Below, in pieces: positions 26,542 through 34,465 of a stretch of 64,000 nucleotides of DNA; within the stretch, counting starts at the first letter, position 1; every line of letters starts with the position of its first letter. The translations under genes were made by a program, and so were the position numbers. The notes below the pieces were generated by a model, which ran no database searches, was not told the DNA's origin, and worked only from the letters and a program-made list of their open reading frames with translations. This DNA comes from Leucobacter musarum subsp. musarum (GTDB taxonomy: Bacteria > Actinomycetota > Actinomycetes > Actinomycetales > Microbacteriaceae), in NCBI RefSeq assembly GCF_001273845.1, contig NZ_JHBW01000088.1:80732-144731 (forward strand). Reading direction: 5' to 3'.

Positions 26542-27180
26542 GTGAGTGATGACATAGGGATCCTGATCTTTCTCGCCGTCGGTGTGCTGGTGCTCGCCGC
26601 CATCGTCTTCTTCGGAGTTCGCAGTTCTGCGAAGAAGAAGCGTGCCGACCGCCCCACGTGGCAGGTGAGCACGCAGTGGATCGTCGGGCAGCCGGTGATC
26701 GTGAGCAGCGATATCGAGCTTGCGGATCGGCGGCAGGAAGAGCTTTTCCGGCAGACGTATGACATCGGCGGCATCGTCGCGGGGGTGCTCGTGCCGGGCC
26801 CCGACGGCACGCCTACTCCAACCGATCTGCGGGTGTCTCGGGTCTCGCGCAGCCTGCGCGCCGGATGGCCGCAGGCGAAGCTGGGCCTCGCCGTCTACTT
26901 CGAGCCCTGGGAGCAGGCGGAGTTCCCCGCGAGCTACCCGATCTCGGGTTCGGCGAAGTCGGTGCGTCTGGAGCTCGACGCGAACGGAGTCACCGCCAGC
27001 GATGCGGCATCCGCGATGACCTGGGCGGCGCCATGGTCATCGATCCGGGTGTCAAACGGTAACGACATCATTCTCGCCGACGGCGAGAACCGTCGCGTGC
27101 AGTTTTCGGTGCCGGCGGAGCACGCCGAGCTCGAAGAGGTCCTCACGAAGTACGCCACCATGCAGCAGATGCACTTCTAG
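26542..27180 (+). CDS. Membrane-anchored hypothetical protein, leaderless GTG start
   Basis: A 212-aa product with one N-terminal helix (about residues 5-27), a basic stop-transfer (SSAKKKRADRP) and a cytoplasmic domain of unknown fold with repeated Arg/Val strands (a PH-like domain is possible). TAAAAT (26529-26534) ends 7 nt before GTG 26542, so I prefer that start to TTG 26521, whose AGGAG is only 3 nt away. Family not recognised. Confidence 0.7.
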   Translation: MSDDIGILIFLAVGVLVLAAIVFFGVRSSAKKKRADRPTWQVSTQWIVGQPVIVSSDIELADRRQEELFRQTYDIGGIVAGVLVPGPDGTPTPTDLRVSRVSRSLRAGWPQAKLGLAVYFEPWEQAEFPASYPISGSAKSVRLELDANGVTASDAASAMTWAAPWSSIRVSNGNDIILADGENRRVQFSVPAEHAELEEVLTKYATMQQMHF

Positions 27181-27202
27181 GCGTTGAGGAGCATCGCGCG
27201 CT

Positions 27203-27664
27203 CTAACGCATGCTCTCCAGCATCTCGGCGGTGATCTCGCCCTCGCCCGAGGCGAGCATCACGTATTTGCGCAGCATCACGAGCGCGGCCGACGCCTTGT
27301 CGAATTCGGCGGCGACGAACCGGTCGGTGCCGATGAGTGCGAGGGCAGCTCGAGCGGGCATCACTGCACCGCGCACCTCGTCGGCGCGCGAGCTCGGCGC
27401 GAGGGCGCGCAGCTCGGCCATCGACGTGAAGATGGGTAGCACGGGCTTTCCGGTGGTCGACCGGATGGTGCGCACCCGGTGCCCCTTCTTCTTTGTCGCC
27501 GCGCCGGTGACGTCGACGATGAGGTAGCCCTCGCGAAGCGCGTTCAGGAACGCGGCGAGGTGCGTGTAGTCAGGGGTCGCCTGCAGTGCGTCGAGTGCGG
27601 CGCGGGCCGCCTCGTTCACGTAGTCGGCGTGCACGTCTTCAGGGATCGGCGGCTGCTCCGTCAT
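27203..27664 (-). CDS. SseB-family protein
   Basis: A 153-aa protein with the SseB N-terminal domain pattern: a helical start, then YLIVDV, VLPIFTSMAEL and FVAAEF. It is common in actinobacteria and its role is unclear. TAGTCT (27671-27676 on the minus strand) ends 6 nt before the ATG and contains the TAG stop of bioN, so it probably has its own leaderless promoter at the end of the biotin operon. Confidence 0.7.
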   Translation of the reverse strand: MTEQPPIPEDVHADYVNEAARAALDALQATPDYTHLAAFLNALREGYLIVDVTGAATKKKGHRVRTIRSTTGKPVLPIFTSMAELRALAPSSRADEVRGAVMPARAALALIGTDRFVAAEFDKASAALVMLRKYVMLASGEGEITAEMLESMR

Positions 27665-27673
27665 GCTCCCAGA

Positions 27674-28435
27674 CTACGCGGCCGCCGCGCCCCGACCGCG
27701 CGTGTGCCCCGAACCACCGGGCTGATCCACATCCTCGTCCTCTTCACCGATGCCCCGCGCCGCGAGCGCCTCGCCGGTGAGCTGTGCCTGGGCGACGGTG
27801 CGGATCACCAGCGGCACGACGCGGGCGCGCGGGCTGCGTTCGAGCCCTCGGGCCCGTGCGGCGTCACGGGTCTCGCGTGAGATGCCGATGACATTCGGAA
27901 TCGCGCGGATGACGAGTGAGAACGCGAGCGCGACGCGCTCGGGCTTGACGCCGAAGCGGTGCAGTGGCCCGATCGCCCAGGTCACGGTGTCGGTCATGTC
28001 TTCGATCGCGGTGCTCGCGGTGACGGCGCTGGCGGCGAGGATCAGCGCGAAGAGGCTGCCGACCACCACGTATCCGCGCACTGCGCCGGCGGCCCAGGCC
28101 TCGCCACCGGGGAATGCTGCCCCGGCCGCGCCGATGCCGCCCACCGCGGCAAACGCGTCACTCGCGGCGGTGAAGATAAAGAGCAGCACCGCAACGATGG
28201 CGAAGCCGCGGGCGACCCGGCCGAAGTCGCGACCGCGCATGCCCGAGAGGATGGCGAGCGCGATCGCGATCCCGAGCCACAGTGTGGTCGTCCAGAACAC
28301 GGCGACGCCCGTGCCGCGCAGGGCCATGACGACGATTGCGAAGAGGAACAGCCCGAGCAGCTTCGCCCCCGGTCGCACCGCGTGCAGCGGGCCGCGGCGG
28401 GTGATGTAGCTGCCGAGCGGAGACGCCTCACTCAC
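27674..28435 (-). CDS. bioN: ECF transporter transmembrane subunit BioN/EcfT
   Basis: A 253-aa EcfT/CbiQ-family protein with about five helices and the coupling-helix motif region (RETRDAARARGLERSPRARVV, the A-R-G boxes that contact the ATPase). It joins the ATPase and the BioY substrate subunit into a biotin importer. The 4-nt overlap with the ATPase gene and the nearby bioY support the assignment. The C-terminal tail is Gly-rich. Confidence 0.9.
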   Translation of the reverse strand: MSEASPLGSYITRRGPLHAVRPGAKLLGLFLFAIVVMALRGTGVAVFWTTTLWLGIAIALAILSGMRGRDFGRVARGFAIVAVLLFIFTAASDAFAAVGGIGAAGAAFPGGEAWAAGAVRGYVVVGSLFALILAASAVTASTAIEDMTDTVTWAIGPLHRFGVKPERVALAFSLVIRAIPNVIGISRETRDAARARGLERSPRARVVPLVIRTVAQAQLTGEALAARGIGEEDEDVDQPGGSGHTRGRGAAAA

Positions 28436-29172
28436 CGAAGTGCTCGCTCTCGGTAGTGCGCGATCGCCTCGGCGGGTGGGCCGTCGAACACGACGCGAGC
28501 GTCGTCGACCACGAGCGTGCGGCCGGCGCGCGCGGCGAGGTCGAGGTCGTGCGTGACGACGAGCAGTTGCTGCGGCAGCGACATCAGCAGATCGCCGATG
28601 GTGCGGGCGTTGCGCAGGTCGAGCAGGGTGGTCGGTTCGTCGGCGACCAGGATCGCCGGGTCGCCCGCGAGCACCGACGCGATGGCGAGCAACTGCTTCT
28701 GCCCGCCCGAGAGCGTGTGCACGCTCTGGTCGGCGCGCTCGGCCAGCCCGAAGCGCTCGAGCACGGCGAGGGCCGCCGCGTGACGCTCGCGCTTGTCGGG
28801 GTGGCTGCGGCGCAGCGAGAGCGAGACGTCTTCGACGACCGTCGGCATGATGAGCTGCGCCGATGGGTCGGTGAAGACGAACCCCACTGCGCGGCGCACT
28901 GCGGCTCCGTCGCGGCGGGTATCGAGCAGGGTGCCGTTCGTTGCACCCGCGTCGGCGCCAATGCCCGAGTCAGAGACGGCGCCGATGTGCACCGACCCCG
29001 AACTCGGCGCGATCAGACCGTTCACGAGCCGGGCGAGCGTCGACTTGCCCGAGCCGTTGCCGCCGATCACCGAGATGCGGTGCTCGGCGAGCGTCAGCGA
29101 GGTGGGCTGCAGAATCGTCCGATCGCCGTCGGGGCCTGGGGCGACCACGGTGGCGGAGCGGAGTTCGATCAC
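28432..29172 (-). CDS. bioM: ECF transporter ATPase BioM/EcfA
   Basis: A 246-aa ABC ATPase with Walker A GGNGSGKST, FTDPSAQLIMPTVVEDV (the Q-loop typical of EcfA), signature LSGGQKQL, Walker B ILVADEPTTLLD and VTHDLDL. It energises BioY/BioN uptake. It has a GTG start with TAGGAT (29179-29184 on the minus strand) ending 6 nt upstream, so bioMN may also be transcribed from its own leaderless promoter, apart from bioY. Confidence 0.92.
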   Translation of the reverse strand: MIELRSATVVAPGPDGDRTILQPTSLTLAEHRISVIGGNGSGKSTLARLVNGLIAPSSGSVHIGAVSDSGIGADAGATNGTLLDTRRDGAAVRRAVGFVFTDPSAQLIMPTVVEDVSLSLRRSHPDKRERHAAALAVLERFGLAERADQSVHTLSGGQKQLLAIASVLAGDPAILVADEPTTLLDLRNARTIGDLLMSLPQQLLVVTHDLDLAARAGRTLVVDDARVVFDGPPAEAIAHYRERALR

Positions 29173-29225
29173 GCGGAGATCCTACTCGGGTGCGGGTGCG
29201 GGTGCGGGGCGGTGCCGACGTGCGC

Positions 29226-29840
29226 TCAACGGGTGCGGGTCGGCAGCAGTGCGGGGAAGGCGCGGTGCACGGCAGTCGCGACGAGCGCCATGAGGATGTT
29301 CTTCACAATGTCGCCCGGAATGAACGCGAGGTCGAAGAGGAAGGCGTCGCCGACGCTCATGCCGCCGCGCCACGCGAGGCCGAGTGCGCCGAGCGGGTGA
29401 ATGAAGATGAGGCTGCTGGCAAAGCCGGCGACGAAGATGAGCGGGATGCTCGCCGCGATCTTGCGGCGGGGCAGGCGTTCAACGATGAAGCCGGTGAGCA
29501 GCGCGGCGAGCGGGAACGCGACGAGGTAGCCGACCGTGGGCCCGGCGAACGGTGCAAGGCCGGCCGATCCGCCGGAGAACACCGGCAGGCCGATCGCGCC
29601 GACGGCGAGGTACAGCAGCACGGCCAAGAATCCGCGTCGCGCCCCGAGCACGGCGCCCGAGAGCATCACGGCGAAGGTCTGCAGCGTGATGGGTACGAGG
29701 CCGCCGATGCTGATGGCGGGAAGCAGTGCGCAGGCGGCGATCAGGGCGGCGAACGCGGCGATGAGCGCAAGATCGGTGGCGACGCGATTGCGGCGCGGGG
29801 CGGCGGCGGTCTCGAGCGCGGGGGTGGCGTCGGTGGTCAT
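29226..29840 (-). CDS. bioY: Biotin transporter substrate-binding subunit BioY
   Basis: A 204-aa S-component with six helices. It has the BioY signatures VPITLQTFAVMLSGAVLG and GPTVGYLVAFP, plus the C-terminal FIPGDIVKNILMALV segment. It captures biotin at high affinity and works with BioMN encoded downstream. GAGGAG precedes the ATG. Its promoter region carries two BioQ-type operators, indicating biotin-responsive repression. Confidence 0.93.
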   Translation of the reverse strand: MTTDATPALETAAAPRRNRVATDLALIAAFAALIAACALLPAISIGGLVPITLQTFAVMLSGAVLGARRGFLAVLLYLAVGAIGLPVFSGGSAGLAPFAGPTVGYLVAFPLAALLTGFIVERLPRRKIAASIPLIFVAGFASSLIFIHPLGALGLAWRGGMSVGDAFLFDLAFIPGDIVKNILMALVATAVHRAFPALLPTRTR

Positions 29841-29901
29841 GGGGGCTCCTCGGTGAGTCGGGCGCTGCGGCGGGGTAATGCCCCGGCCCGGCAGGCCAAC
29901 C

Positions 29902-29929
29902 TGAACAGTGTTCTGGTGAACGGTGTTCA
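29902..29929. promoter_or_regulatory. Tandem BioQ-type operators
   Basis: Two 13-bp sites, TGAACAGTGTTCT (29902-29914) and TGAACGGTGTTCA (29917-29929), are spaced 15 bp start to start. They fit the TGAAC-N3-GTTAC-like pattern recalled for BioQ. They lie between divergent bioY and the TetR gene; the second overlaps the expected -35 of the leaderless TetR promoter (-10 TAGGCT, 29939-29944). Confidence 0.8.
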
Positions 29930-29950
29930 GGTTAGCGCTAGGCTGGGGAA

Positions 29951-30574
29951 ATGCGCAACACGCTCGCCGATGTCGTCTCCACGGCGTTGGAGGTACTCGA
30001 CGATCAGGGGCTCGAGGGCTGCTCGATGCGCCGGGTCGCCGCGGCGCTCGACGTGCAGCCCAGCGCGCTCTACCACCACGTGCCCAATAAGCAGAGCCTG
30101 CTTGCGCTCATGGCCGATGAGATCGCCGGCGGGGTGCTGCAGGTCGAAGCGGGCGCGGTGCTCACACGCGACGGTGCTCCGGTCGGGCCGGCCGACCGCG
30201 CGCGCTTCATCTGTCTCGCCCTCCGCGGCGCCATGCTCGACATTCGTGACGGTGCCGACGTGGTCGCGACGGCGGCGGCGTTTCGACTCGGCGATTCGGC
30301 GGTGGAGGATCGCCTGGCCGAGCTCATCGGAGCCGACGGCGCGCGCACCATCCTGCTCTTCACCTTCGGCCACACGCAGTCCACGCAGACGCACCGGCAG
30401 GCCGCAGCGTTGGGCGCCCTCGGGTCGCTGGTCGGCCGGGCCGACGCCGGAGCCGCTCACGGTGCCGGCTCGGATCGGGGCGCGGGCGATGACGCGGCGG
30501 CGGATCCCGCACTCGACCTCGATGCCTCGTTCGAGCGCGGGCTCGACATCATTCTCGCGGGGCTCGAGCGCTAG
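29951..30574 (+). CDS. bioQ: BioQ-like TetR repressor of biotin genes
   Basis: A 207-aa TetR regulator with its helix-turn-helix in residues 5-50 (GCSMRRVAAALDVQPSALYHHVPNKQSLL) and a helical effector domain. Divergence from bioY and the two BioQ-type palindromes make it the likely biotin-gene repressor, autoregulated. BioQ itself does not bind biotin in studied species; the signal here is unknown. TAGGCT ends 6 nt before the ATG (leaderless). Confidence 0.8.
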   Translation: MRNTLADVVSTALEVLDDQGLEGCSMRRVAAALDVQPSALYHHVPNKQSLLALMADEIAGGVLQVEAGAVLTRDGAPVGPADRARFICLALRGAMLDIRDGADVVATAAAFRLGDSAVEDRLAELIGADGARTILLFTFGHTQSTQTHRQAAALGALGSLVGRADAGAAHGAGSDRGAGDDAAADPALDLDASFERGLDIILAGLER

Positions 30575-30583
30575 TCTGCTGAG

Positions 30584-31372
30584 ATGGAACCGCGCGATCT
30601 GACCTACGAGCACGGGCCGGTCGAGATGGCCTACACCGAGACCGCGGGCCCGACCGATGCGGGCGATCGCGTCTACGTGCTGATCCACGGCATCGGCATG
30701 GGGCGCGTCGTGTACGCCGGGGTCGGCGAAGAGCTCTCGGGCAATGGTCGCGTGCTCGCGGTCGACCTGCCGGGCTTCGGTGATTCACCGGAGCCCGGAT
30801 CCGCCGCAACGCTGGAGCAGACCGCCGAGGTGATCGCCCAGTTCATCCGCGACCGCGTGCCCGACACCGCCGTGCTCGTCGGGCACTCGATGGGCACGCA
30901 GATCGTCGCCGAGGTCGCCCACCGGTACCCCGAGCTCGTCGAGGCGCTCGTACTCATCGCGCCCACGGTGAATCGCCACGAGCGCACGGCGATCCGGCAG
31001 GGCATGCGCATGGTGCAAGACCTCTGGGGCGAAACCCCGAAGGTGCTGCTGCTCGGGCTCTGGCAGTACGCGAAGACCAGCCCGATCTGGTTTCTCAACA
31101 AGCTGCGATTCATGCTCGGGCATCGTATCGAGGCGATCTGCCCGACGATCACGACGCCGACCCTCGTGCTCACCGGTGAAGATGATCGCGTCTGCCCGCC
31201 CGACTGGGTGCGCGAGGTCGCCGACGCGCTGCCCGACGGCGTCATGGAGTTGATTCCGGATCGCGGCCATGAAGCCATCATTCGCAGCCCGGAGCCGGTC
31301 GCGTCGATGATCCTCGATTTCGCGCAGCGTCGCTCGACGGGTTTTGGAAATGCTACGAACTCGTTAGCGTAG
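30584..31372 (+). CDS. Alpha/beta-hydrolase
   Basis: A 262-aa hydrolase with HGIGMGRVVY as oxyanion region, nucleophile elbow GHSMGTQ, catalytic Asp in LTGEDDRVCP and His in DRGHEA. The triad is complete, so esterase or related activity is likely, but the substrate is unknown. It begins 9 nt after bioQ. TAGTCT (30572-30577), overlapping the bioQ stop, ends 6 nt before its ATG, so it can be transcribed on its own. Confidence 0.88.
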   Translation: MEPRDLTYEHGPVEMAYTETAGPTDAGDRVYVLIHGIGMGRVVYAGVGEELSGNGRVLAVDLPGFGDSPEPGSAATLEQTAEVIAQFIRDRVPDTAVLVGHSMGTQIVAEVAHRYPELVEALVLIAPTVNRHERTAIRQGMRMVQDLWGETPKVLLLGLWQYAKTSPIWFLNKLRFMLGHRIEAICPTITTPTLVLTGEDDRVCPPDWVREVADALPDGVMELIPDRGHEAIIRSPEPVASMILDFAQRRSTGFGNATNSLA

Positions 31373-31404
31373 GGGCAACCGGGCGCACTTCTGCTCGCGC
31401 CCGG
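31365..31404 (+). promoter_or_regulatory. Promoter -10 and 5'-UTR hairpin
   Basis: TAGCGT (31365-31370) is a plausible -10. CCGGGCGC (31379-31386) and GCGCCCGG (31397-31404) form a perfect 8-bp stem starting about where the transcript should begin, immediately before the ribosome-binding site GAAGGAGG of the next gene. Confidence 0.4.
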
Positions 31405-31421
31405 CGCGAAGGAGGGCGACG

Positions 31422-31718
31422 ATGCGCAAGAACCTCAAGATACTGATGTGGAGTGGCCTCGGGCTGGTCGTTGTTTCGTTTCTCACGCAATACGCCCAGC
31501 TGATCCCGCAGCCCACCGTGGGCGCGAACGACCTCTACTGGGCGTTCATGGGGTCGCTGAATCTCGTGTCGTATGCCGGCAACATGATCGGCGCGATCCT
31601 CTTCGCCGGAGCGCTGCTGATTCACGTCGGCCTCGATCGACGGGGTGCCGACCCGGTGCGTGGTGCGCAGCGAGCCGACGCCGACCTGCCCGAACCCGAA
31701 GCGGGAGGGATTGCGTGA
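31422..31718 (+). CDS. Small two-helix membrane protein
   Basis: A 98-aa protein with two membrane helices (about residues 6-22 and 46-70) and an Asp/Glu-rich C-terminal tail. GAAGGAGG lies 7 nt before the ATG. It overlaps the SRPBCC gene by 4 nt (GTGA), so the two are coupled. Family not recognised. Confidence 0.7.
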   Translation: MRKNLKILMWSGLGLVVVSFLTQYAQLIPQPTVGANDLYWAFMGSLNLVSYAGNMIGAILFAGALLIHVGLDRRGADPVRGAQRADADLPEPEAGGIA

Positions 31719-32158
31719 CGCGATCCTTCACGATCGAAACCTTTGCGGCGGTGCCGCCCGAAGACCTCTTCGCGATCTCTCTCGACATCGATCAGCACGT
31801 CGCCTCGATGGCGCAGTCGCAGGAGCGGGCCGTGGGCGGCGTCACGGCGGGGCCCATTGGCCTCGGCGAAACCGTGACGTGGCGGGCCCGGCACTTCGGC
31901 ATCTGGTTCACCCTGACCTCGCGCATCACCGCGCTCGACGCACCGCGGCGCTTCGTCGACGAACAGGTTCGCGGGCCGTTTCGCATCTTTCACCATGAGC
32001 ACGTGTTCGTCGCCGAGGGCACGGGCACCCGCATGACCGACACCATCACGCTTGCATCCCCCATCTTCGGGGCGATCGTCGAACCGCTGATTCTCGTGCC
32101 CTACCTGCGGCGCCTCATCGCGCAGCGCAACCGGGCGCTGGTCGCCGCGTTCGGGTGA
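31715..32158 (+). CDS. SRPBCC-family protein
   Basis: A 147-aa protein with the START/SRPBCC fold pattern: FTIETFAAVPPEDLFAISLDIDQHV at the start, GETVTWRARHFG, FVDEQVRGPFRIFHHEHVF and a C-terminal helix ending in Q..R...L. Such proteins form a hydrophobic ligand pocket. The start is GTG at 31715, overlapping the stop of the upstream membrane protein gene; the frame is open further 5' only as a shadow of that gene. Confidence 0.8.
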   Translation: MTRSFTIETFAAVPPEDLFAISLDIDQHVASMAQSQERAVGGVTAGPIGLGETVTWRARHFGIWFTLTSRITALDAPRRFVDEQVRGPFRIFHHEHVFVAEGTGTRMTDTITLASPIFGAIVEPLILVPYLRRLIAQRNRALVAAFG

Positions 32159-32243
32159 ATGGTTCGTGCGCTGCTTGTTGATGCCGCGCTGTCTCGCGAT
32201 CGCGCCGCCTCGAGCACTCGAGAACCGGAGTACCCTGGGCACA

Positions 32244-32435
32244 GTGAGTGAGCAGGAGAAATCGGTAACGCGGGCGACCATCGTGTGGGTGGTCGCCGGA
32301 ATTGTGGTCTGCGGCGGCATCGGCGCCGTGCTGGGCGGCCTGATCGGGCTGATCGGGCTCGGAGCCGGCAGCGGGCTCGCGATCGGTGCGGTTGCCGGGT
32401 TTCTGATCGGCATGCCCTCGGGCGACGGCAAGTAG
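32244..32435 (+). CDS. Small Gly-rich membrane protein (63 aa)
   Basis: The 63-residue product has a polar start (VSEQEKSVTR) and about two very Gly/Ile-rich hydrophobic stretches (about residues 13-33 and 36-57). TACCCT (32231-32236) ends 7 nt before GTG 32244, as in other leaderless genes here, which supports this start over ones further upstream. Function unknown. Confidence 0.6.
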   Translation: MSEQEKSVTRATIVWVVAGIVVCGGIGAVLGGLIGLIGLGAGSGLAIGAVAGFLIGMPSGDGK

Positions 32436-32472
32436 CTCGTGCATCCGCGATCGTCACTGCCACACTGAGTGC

Positions 32473-32862
32473 ATGAGTCAGTATCGTGCGGTGCGCGCCT
32501 TGCGCACGACGGTCGTTGCCGGTGCAGCGGCCCTGTGTCTCGTCGGGCTGTCGGCGTGCAGTGCGGCGCCCGAGAGCGGTACCGTGACGATCGCGTACTG
32601 GGGTACGGACGGTGCGACAGATGACCCCGCGTCGATGCACTTCACGATCTCGGTGGCGGGTGCAGGGGCGGTGTCTGAGGGCATTGTTGAGCGCGACTCT
32701 TCCGTGGGGCTCTCTGAGATTCCCTTCGGGTCGCTGACCATCGACATCGCGGAGGCCTGCCAAGTGCAGACCGAGTTGTTCGACGCGCTCAACCCTTCGG
32801 CGACGCTCACGGTCAACGGCGATGAGTGCACGTTCGGCGACGAGTCGCGGCCCGGGGTGTGA
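32473..32862 (+). CDS. Small secreted lipoprotein
   Basis: A 129-aa product with a lipoprotein signal peptide and lipobox LSAC at about residues 26-29. A short extracytoplasmic domain follows, with two Cys (AEACQV and DECTFG) that may form a disulphide. CACACT ends 6 nt before the ATG, a weak variant of the leaderless -10 spacing. No family recognised. Confidence 0.65.
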   Translation: MSQYRAVRALRTTVVAGAAALCLVGLSACSAAPESGTVTIAYWGTDGATDDPASMHFTISVAGAGAVSEGIVERDSSVGLSEIPFGSLTIDIAEACQVQTELFDALNPSATLTVNGDECTFGDESRPGV

Positions 32863-33036
32863 GTCGGGGTGCGAGCCGGGCCCCTCGCCAGCTCTGCTCC
32901 CGCAGGAGAAATTCGTTCATGCGGAGCTTTCGTCGTCGATCGATTCGCGTGAGCGAAGAACTCCGCCGCGACGGGTGGCGGGTCACCGGGCCGCACCACG
33001 CCAGCAACGTCGGTGGTGGGATTTACGCTGCTGCAC

Positions 33037-33459
33037 GTGGCAGAGCGATCAAACCTGATCCAGGTGGCGAGTGACGAGTGGATCGTCATGCGCGAGTTCG
33101 CGCAGTACCCGAAAGCGGTGATTCGCGGCATTCGAGACACTGCGGGGGAGGCGCGGTACGTGCTGCTCGCCTGGCATCCGGTGCGACATCAACAGCGCAT
33201 GGTGGGCATTTTCGCGACGCGCACCGAGGCGGAGCGGGCGGTGCCGTGGCCGTCGCGCTCGCCGAAGGTGCCGGGCCGAGCTGACGCGCCGCTGCAGCCT
33301 GGTGCGGCCGCAGCGCAGGGGTCGGCGCGGGGTTCGGCGCAGGCAGGGGGGTCTCAGCGGTCAGGGGGGTCGCCGCGAGCGCAGAGCACTCAGCGCGCGC
33401 AGCCGCCCACGCCGCAGTATCCGCCGCAGAACTACGGCGCGGCAGCGGCCGGTCGGTGA
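33037..33459 (+). CDS. Hypothetical protein with low-complexity C-terminus
   Basis: A 140-aa product. The first 65 residues look like a compact domain (NLIQVASDEWIVMREFAQ, YVLLAWHPVRHQQRMVGIFA). The rest is a Gln/Ala/Gly/Pro/Ser-rich tail ending near YPPQNYG. GTG 33037 is chosen because TACGCT (33024-33029) ends 7 nt upstream. Two GTG codons further upstream lie inside the promoter. Function unknown. Confidence 0.55.
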   Translation: MAERSNLIQVASDEWIVMREFAQYPKAVIRGIRDTAGEARYVLLAWHPVRHQQRMVGIFATRTEAERAVPWPSRSPKVPGRADAPLQPGAAAAQGSARGSAQAGGSQRSGGSPRAQSTQRAQPPTPQYPPQNYGAAAAGR

Positions 33460-33658
33460 CATGTGTGCATGGCATGCTCGCGTGGGGCTGTCAATGCGGT
33501 GCCTATTCGGAACGAAAGATGCAAGGCTGCTTCCGGCCGCTCCCCGAGGAGTCCTGTTTCCCCAAATGTGGCCCCGGGGAGCGGCTCTCGACGCGCGACG
33601 CTGCCGACTGAACGAACTTCGCGCACCGATGGGCGCGTCGCAAAAAGTCAGCGTACAC

Positions 33659-33674
33659 TCGAACATATGTTCGA
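33659..33674. promoter_or_regulatory. LexA/SOS box overlapping a start codon
   Basis: TCGAACATATGTTCGA is a perfect 16-bp palindrome and fits the actinobacterial SOS box TCGAAC-N4-GTTCGA exactly. It covers the transcription start region and the ATG (33667) of the downstream gene and touches the last base of its -10 (TACACT, 33654-33659), so bound LexA would shut the gene off. Confidence 0.85.
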
Positions 33675-33957
33675 ATCAGTTATCGGGCCGAAGCTGCCCG
33701 TTCGCGATGACACCGTGGTCGTCTGGATGGCGAATGGGGTGCCGGCGCGGTTCGTCTTCGAGCGGGCGCGGTGGCGCATCGAGGGGTCGCCGCGACCGAT
33801 CATCGAGGTGCCCGAGAGTCATGCGCACCCCTTGATTACGCATGCGCCCGAGCGCCTGACGGGTTGGCGTTGCACCGCACGCCGAGATGGTGGTGCGGAG
33901 GTTGCCGAACTCGCGCTGCGTCGCGCGGGGTCTCGGTGGATCGCCGAGCGACTTTAA
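33667..33957 (+). CDS. SOS-regulated small protein resembling DUF6504
   Basis: A 96-aa product beginning MFESVIGPKLPV, with DDTVVVWMANGVPARFVFERARWRIEG, then LTGWRCTARRDGGAEVAEL. This resembles the small DUF6504 proteins often found with ImuB/DnaE2 mutagenesis genes (by recall, not search). A perfect LexA box sits on its start codon, so DNA-damage induction is expected. No polymerase gene is adjacent. The mRNA should be leaderless (TACACT ends 7 nt upstream). Confidence 0.7.
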   Translation: MFESVIGPKLPVRDDTVVVWMANGVPARFVFERARWRIEGSPRPIIEVPESHAHPLITHAPERLTGWRCTARRDGGAEVAELALRRAGSRWIAERL

Positions 33958-33965
33958 GCGTCAAT

Positions 33966-34319
33966 CTACTTCGCTGAGCGCAGGTTGCCGGGGTGCTTGT
34001 CACCCTCGGCATCGGCCGCGGCGAGCGTGCCATCTTCTTTCATGACGATGAGGCCTGTTGTTGATTCGGCCGACTTGCCGAGAACGAGCAGCCAGTCCTT
34101 GTTGATCTCGGGCACGCGACTGCCCATGAACTTGAATGTCATGGGGATGTCGGGGGAGATCCAGATCGCCGTGCGTCCGTCGCCGCCGTTCACGCTGTCT
34201 TTCCATGACATGAGAAATGATTCGCCGCGCATGAGTTTCTGCACGATCACGATCTGTAGGTGTGCGAGCGTGCGGTCCTCGAAGTGGGTGACGAGGCCGT
34301 CGTAGCGCAGTGATCCCAT
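33966..34319 (-). CDS. DUF7882-type protein
   Basis: A 117-aa protein with the pattern LRYDG...FEDRTLAHLQIVIVQKLMRGESF, SWKD...DGRTAIWISP and FKFMGSRVPEIN, matching a small family (DUF7882) common in Microbacteriaceae, some members of which were misnamed DNA ligase fragments. Function unknown. It is convergent with the SOS gene and divergent from the BLUF unit. A frame extension upstream of the ATG at 34319 crosses the promoter region and is not coding. Confidence 0.7.
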   Translation of the reverse strand: MGSLRYDGLVTHFEDRTLAHLQIVIVQKLMRGESFLMSWKDSVNGGDGRTAIWISPDIPMTFKFMGSRVPEINKDWLLVLGKSAESTTGLIVMKEDGTLAAADAEGDKHPGNLRSAK

Positions 34320-34465
34320 GTGTGTCCCAGTTCTTCTGAAGGGCTGCTGTAGTTGCAGTTGCGTGGTGACTATCATGCCACGTTCAGAAGGTATGACAGT
34401 TTTTGTGTAAAGTATGGAATCATGGAGCCGTTGGCCTGAATGTGGCGGACGAGAAGGAGGGTTCC

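Noticed and set aside
29185..29211. Short GGGTGC tandem repeat between bioM and bioY
   Set aside because: Only about three units in GC-rich DNA; no evidence of function beyond possible slippage.
29902..29929. GAAC...GTTC elements as LexA boxes
   Set aside because: The spacing is N3 rather than N4 and the flanks lack TCG/CGA. They fit BioQ sites next to bioY.
32919..33074. Possible 51-aa basic protein beginning MRSFRRRSIRVSEELRRDG
   Set aside because: AGGAG is 11 nt from the ATG, the frame overlaps the leaderless start of the 33037 gene, and the end loses third-position GC. Too weak to call.
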